Translations under genes and position numbers: made by a program
Source of the DNA: Bacillota bacterium
GTDB lineage: Bacteria > Bacillota > Clostridia > DSM-8532
Direction of reading: 5' to 3'
Assembly: GCA_023459915.1 (NCBI GenBank)
Contig: JAEWSN010000075.1
Span: 1 to 7,486 of the forward strand
Length of the DNA: 7,486 nucleotides
Notes under the pieces: model-generated
Databases searched by the model: none
The model's input: only the letters and a program-made list of their open reading frames with translations
What the model was told of the DNA's origin: nothing
Part shown: positions 5,599 to 7,486 of the stretch, one piece after another
Position numbering within the stretch: the first letter of the stretch is position 1
Layout of the letters: every line of letters starts with the position of its first letter

Positions 5599-7230
5599 AT
5601 GAGCATGTTTTGTTATCAGTGCCAGGAGACCGCGAAGGGCACGGGCTGCAACATCCGCGGCGTCTGCGGCAAGAACGAGGAAGTGGCCAATCTGCAGGAT
5701 CTGCTGATTTACGCGCTCAAGGGCGTGTCGCATCTGGTGGTGCGCGGTGGAATTCGGGCGGCCGATTTGAGCAAGCTGAACGCCGAGACCCTGACCAGTC
5801 TGTTTATGACCATCACCAACGCGAATTTCGACGAGGACGCGATTGAGCGCCAAATCGCCGTGATGCTGGATTTGCGCGACAGTCTGCGGGCCCGCCTCAA
5901 GCTGGACAACCTGCACGATGCCGCCACCTTCACGGTGGGCAACCGCGCCTCCATGCTGCAGAAGGCTGTTTCGGTCGGCGTGCTGGCCACGGAAAACGAG
6001 GATGTGCGTTCCCTGCGTGAGCTGACCATTTATGGACTCAAGGGCATGGCCGCGTATGCCGAACATGCGTTGAACCTGGGCAAGGAAAAGCCCGATGTCT
6101 ACGACTTCATTTACGAAGCCCTGAACGCGACGCTCGACGACACCCTGACCGCGGACGAGCTCGTGGCGCTGGTCCTCAAGACCGGTGAATACGGCGTGGC
6201 CACCATGGCCCTGCTCGATGAGGCCAACACCTCCAAGTATGGCAATCCTGAAATCACCACGGTGGACATCGGCGTCCGCAAGAACCCAGCCATCCTGATT
6301 TCCGGACACGATTTGGTGGATCTGGAGCAGCTGCTCGAGCAGACCAGGGGTACCGGCGTGGATGTGTACACTCACGGCGAGATGCTGCCCGCGCACTACT
6401 ACCCGGCCTTCAAGAAATATGACAATTTCGTGGGCAACTACGGCAATGCCTGGTGGAAGCAGGTTGGCGAGTTCGAGTCCTTCCATGGCCCCGTCCTGTT
6501 CACCACCAACTGCATCGTGCCGCCGAAGTCCGAGGAGGTGCGCGCGCGCATCTTCACCACCGGTGCTTCGGGCTATCCGGGCTGCACGCACATCGTCGCG
6601 GGCGCCGATGGCAAGAAGGATTTCTCAGCCATCATCGAAATGGCCAAGACCCTGCCGTCTCCGGAAGAAATTGAAACCGGCAGCATCGTGGGCGGCTTTG
6701 CGCACGCGCAGGTCATGGCGCTGGCCGACAAGGTGGTGGACGCCGTCAAAACCGGTGCCATCAAGAAGTTCTTCGTCATGGCCGGTTGTGATGGCCGCAT
6801 GAAGAGCCGCGACTACTACACGGAGTTTGCGGAGAAGCTGCCGAACGACACGGTCATCCTCACGGCGGGCTGTGCGAAGTATCGGTACAACAAGCTGCAG
6901 CTGGGTGACATCGGTGGCATTCCGCGCGTGCTCGACGCCGGCCAGTGCAACGACTCGTACTCCCTGGCCGTCATCGCCCTCAAGCTCAAGGAAGTCTTCG
7001 GCGCCGAAAGCGTCAACGACCTGCCCATCGCCTACAACATCGCCTGGTACGAACAGAAGGCGGTCATTGTGCTGCTGGCCCTGCTGTACCTCGGCGTGAA
7101 GAACATCCACCTCGGGCCCACCCTGCCCGGCTTCCTGTCCCCGAACGTGGCCAATGTGCTCGTGGAGAAGTTCGGCATCGCCGGCATCGGATCCGTGGAC
7201 GAGGACATTCAGCTGTTCATGGGCGCCTAA
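5599..7230 (+). CDS. hcp: Hybrid cluster protein (nitric oxide / hydroxylamine reductase), class I
   Basis: This 543-residue cytoplasmic redox enzyme reduces nitric oxide to N2O, and hydroxylamine to ammonia in vitro, protecting anaerobes from reactive nitrogen. All cluster ligands are present. The N-terminal cysteines C5, C8, C17 and C23 (CX2CX8CX5C) are of the strict-anaerobe type that binds a 4Fe-4S cluster, unlike the wider spacing of E. coli-type Hcp. The hybrid cluster set lines up with the Desulfovibrio enzyme by constant offsets: H237, E261, C305, the persulfide cysteine C397 (AGCDGR), C425 (TAGCAKYRY), C450 (AGQCND), E485 and K487 (WYEQK). Length and both helical and Rossmann-like parts are complete. 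It is the last gene of the permease-permease-hcp operon, and a strong terminator follows. No hcr-type reductase gene is visible, so the electron donor must be encoded elsewhere, as is usual for this class. Expression probably depends on the Crp/Fnr-type promoter upstream of the permeases. Confidence 0.97.
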   Translation: MSMFCYQCQETAKGTGCNIRGVCGKNEEVANLQDLLIYALKGVSHLVVRGGIRAADLSKLNAETLTSLFMTITNANFDEDAIERQIAVMLDLRDSLRARLKLDNLHDAATFTVGNRASMLQKAVSVGVLATENEDVRSLRELTIYGLKGMAAYAEHALNLGKEKPDVYDFIYEALNATLDDTLTADELVALVLKTGEYGVATMALLDEANTSKYGNPEITTVDIGVRKNPAILISGHDLVDLEQLLEQTRGTGVDVYTHGEMLPAHYYPAFKKYDNFVGNYGNAWWKQVGEFESFHGPVLFTTNCIVPPKSEEVRARIFTTGASGYPGCTHIVAGADGKKDFSAIIEMAKTLPSPEEIETGSIVGGFAHAQVMALADKVVDAVKTGAIKKFFVMAGCDGRMKSRDYYTEFAEKLPNDTVILTAGCAKYRYNKLQLGDIGGIPRVLDAGQCNDSYSLAVIALKLKEVFGAESVNDLPIAYNIAWYEQKAVIVLLALLYLGVKNIHLGPTLPGFLSPNVANVLVEKFGIAGIGSVDEDIQLFMGA

Positions 7231-7306
7231 CTGCGAATGACTGAATTTGCAGTGGTTCATTACTCCGAGAATGCCGCTTGAACGGGGATGCCCATTTCAG
7301 CGGGAC

Positions 7307-7354
7307 AAAAAACGCGCAGCCAATCCATTGTGATTTGGCTGCGCGTTTTCTTTC
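7307..7354. terminator. Strong Rho-independent terminator after hcp, probably bidirectional
   Basis: A perfect 15-base stem pairs AAAACGCGCAGCCAA (7309-7323) with TTGGCTGCGCGTTTT (7335-7349) around an 11-base loop. Rightward transcripts end in TTTTCTTTC. Leftward transcripts would end in six uninterrupted T residues (the A-run at 7307-7312), so it can stop both strands. It ends the permease-permease-hcp operon 77 bases after the hcp stop. Confidence 0.9.
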
Positions 7355-7486
7355 ATTGAGCGCCTGCGAAGATCTTTGTTCCTGTTTTGGTGCAGGAGGC
7401 ATGTTCCTTTGAACCTTTTTTCCCGAATCTATATCTCCTGATCCTACTTCTCTTGAAACTATATCTCCGAATGAGTTCCCTCATCC
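7355..7486. other. Right-edge region without a confident gene; direct repeats and a short leftward open frame
   Basis: GAA-T/A-CTATATCTCC occurs at 7425-7438 and 7455-7468, exactly 30 bases apart. On the minus strand a frame is open from the window edge to a TGA at 7355-7353, three bases before the terminator stem. Its last 44 codons encode a very basic peptide (two runs like IRRY-x-F), and its arginines are almost all AGA/AGG, unlike the other genes here. It could be the end of a leftward gene that uses the terminator, or chance. On the plus strand AGGAGG-C-ATG at 7395-7403 opens only three codons before TGA. Confidence 0.35.

Noticed and set aside
4861..6591. A 576-codon open frame on the minus strand across the second permease and hcp
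   Set aside because: It is antisense to two well-supported genes with complete motifs, has no recognisable domain, and is rich in Gln/His/Arg as expected for a GC-rich shadow frame.
7217..7402. A 61-codon minus-strand frame after hcp
   Set aside because: It runs through the terminator stem and into the hcp 3' end, has a ribosome binding site only three bases from its ATG, and shows no family features.
7395..7412. Good-looking ribosome binding site AGGAGG followed by ATG
   Set aside because: The frame ends after three codons (Met-Phe-Leu-stop); a leader peptide is possible but nothing else supports it.
1..7486. CRISPR arrays, tRNA, rRNA or insertion sequences
   Set aside because: I saw no regularly spaced repeats with variable spacers, no tRNA-like cloverleaf, no rRNA sequence and no transposase motifs; the only tandem repeats are the short coding ones in the second permease.

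Overview
The window looks like a piece of a moderately GC-rich genome of an anaerobic bacterium. The genes read as GC-rich while the main regulatory gaps are AT-rich. Pointers to lifestyle and lineage are a class I (strict-anaerobe type) hybrid cluster protein, a GBE1-like (GH13_8) branching enzyme, a Crp/Fnr regulator with no FNR iron-sulfur cysteines, and an ArsR-type regulator whose C-terminal domain I associate with Firmicutes such as Paenibacillus. A clostridial or spirochaetal host is my best guess. The sequence does not settle it.

Layout. (1) Positions 1-36, minus strand: the first 12 codons of a secreted or lipoprotein-like gene, probably an ABC-transporter solute-binding protein, with a good ribosome binding site. 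(2) 37-380: an AT-rich divergent control region. It holds a sigma70-type promoter and a palindromic operator for the leftward gene, a long imperfect inverted repeat, and an extended -10 promoter for the rightward gene. (3) 381-1313, plus: an HTH regulator with a large C-terminal beta-rich domain, probably controlling the leftward carbohydrate-uptake gene. (4) 4136-1378, minus: a two-gene operon, Crp/Fnr-type regulator then glycogen branching enzyme, overlapping by 4 bases (ATGA). (5) 4137-4300: a second divergent control region with a Crp/Fnr-type palindrome centred at -41.5 of a predicted promoter. (6) 4301-7230, plus: two half-size permeases, overlapping by one base, followed by hcp. (7) 7307-7354: a strong, probably bidirectional terminator. 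(8) 7355-7486: no confident gene, only a 30-base-period repeat and a short open frame running in from the right edge.

How it fits together. The central unit is a divergent regulator/effector locus: the Crp/Fnr protein (an HcpR-like candidate) probably activates the permease-permease-hcp operon through the palindrome between them, giving an inducible response to nitric oxide or hydroxylamine. Two points are unusual: an uncharacterised split ArsP/YraQ-like permease sits in the hcp operon, and the regulator gene is translationally coupled to a glycogen branching enzyme, which may tie carbon storage to the same signal. The left side is a separate sugar-uptake control unit.
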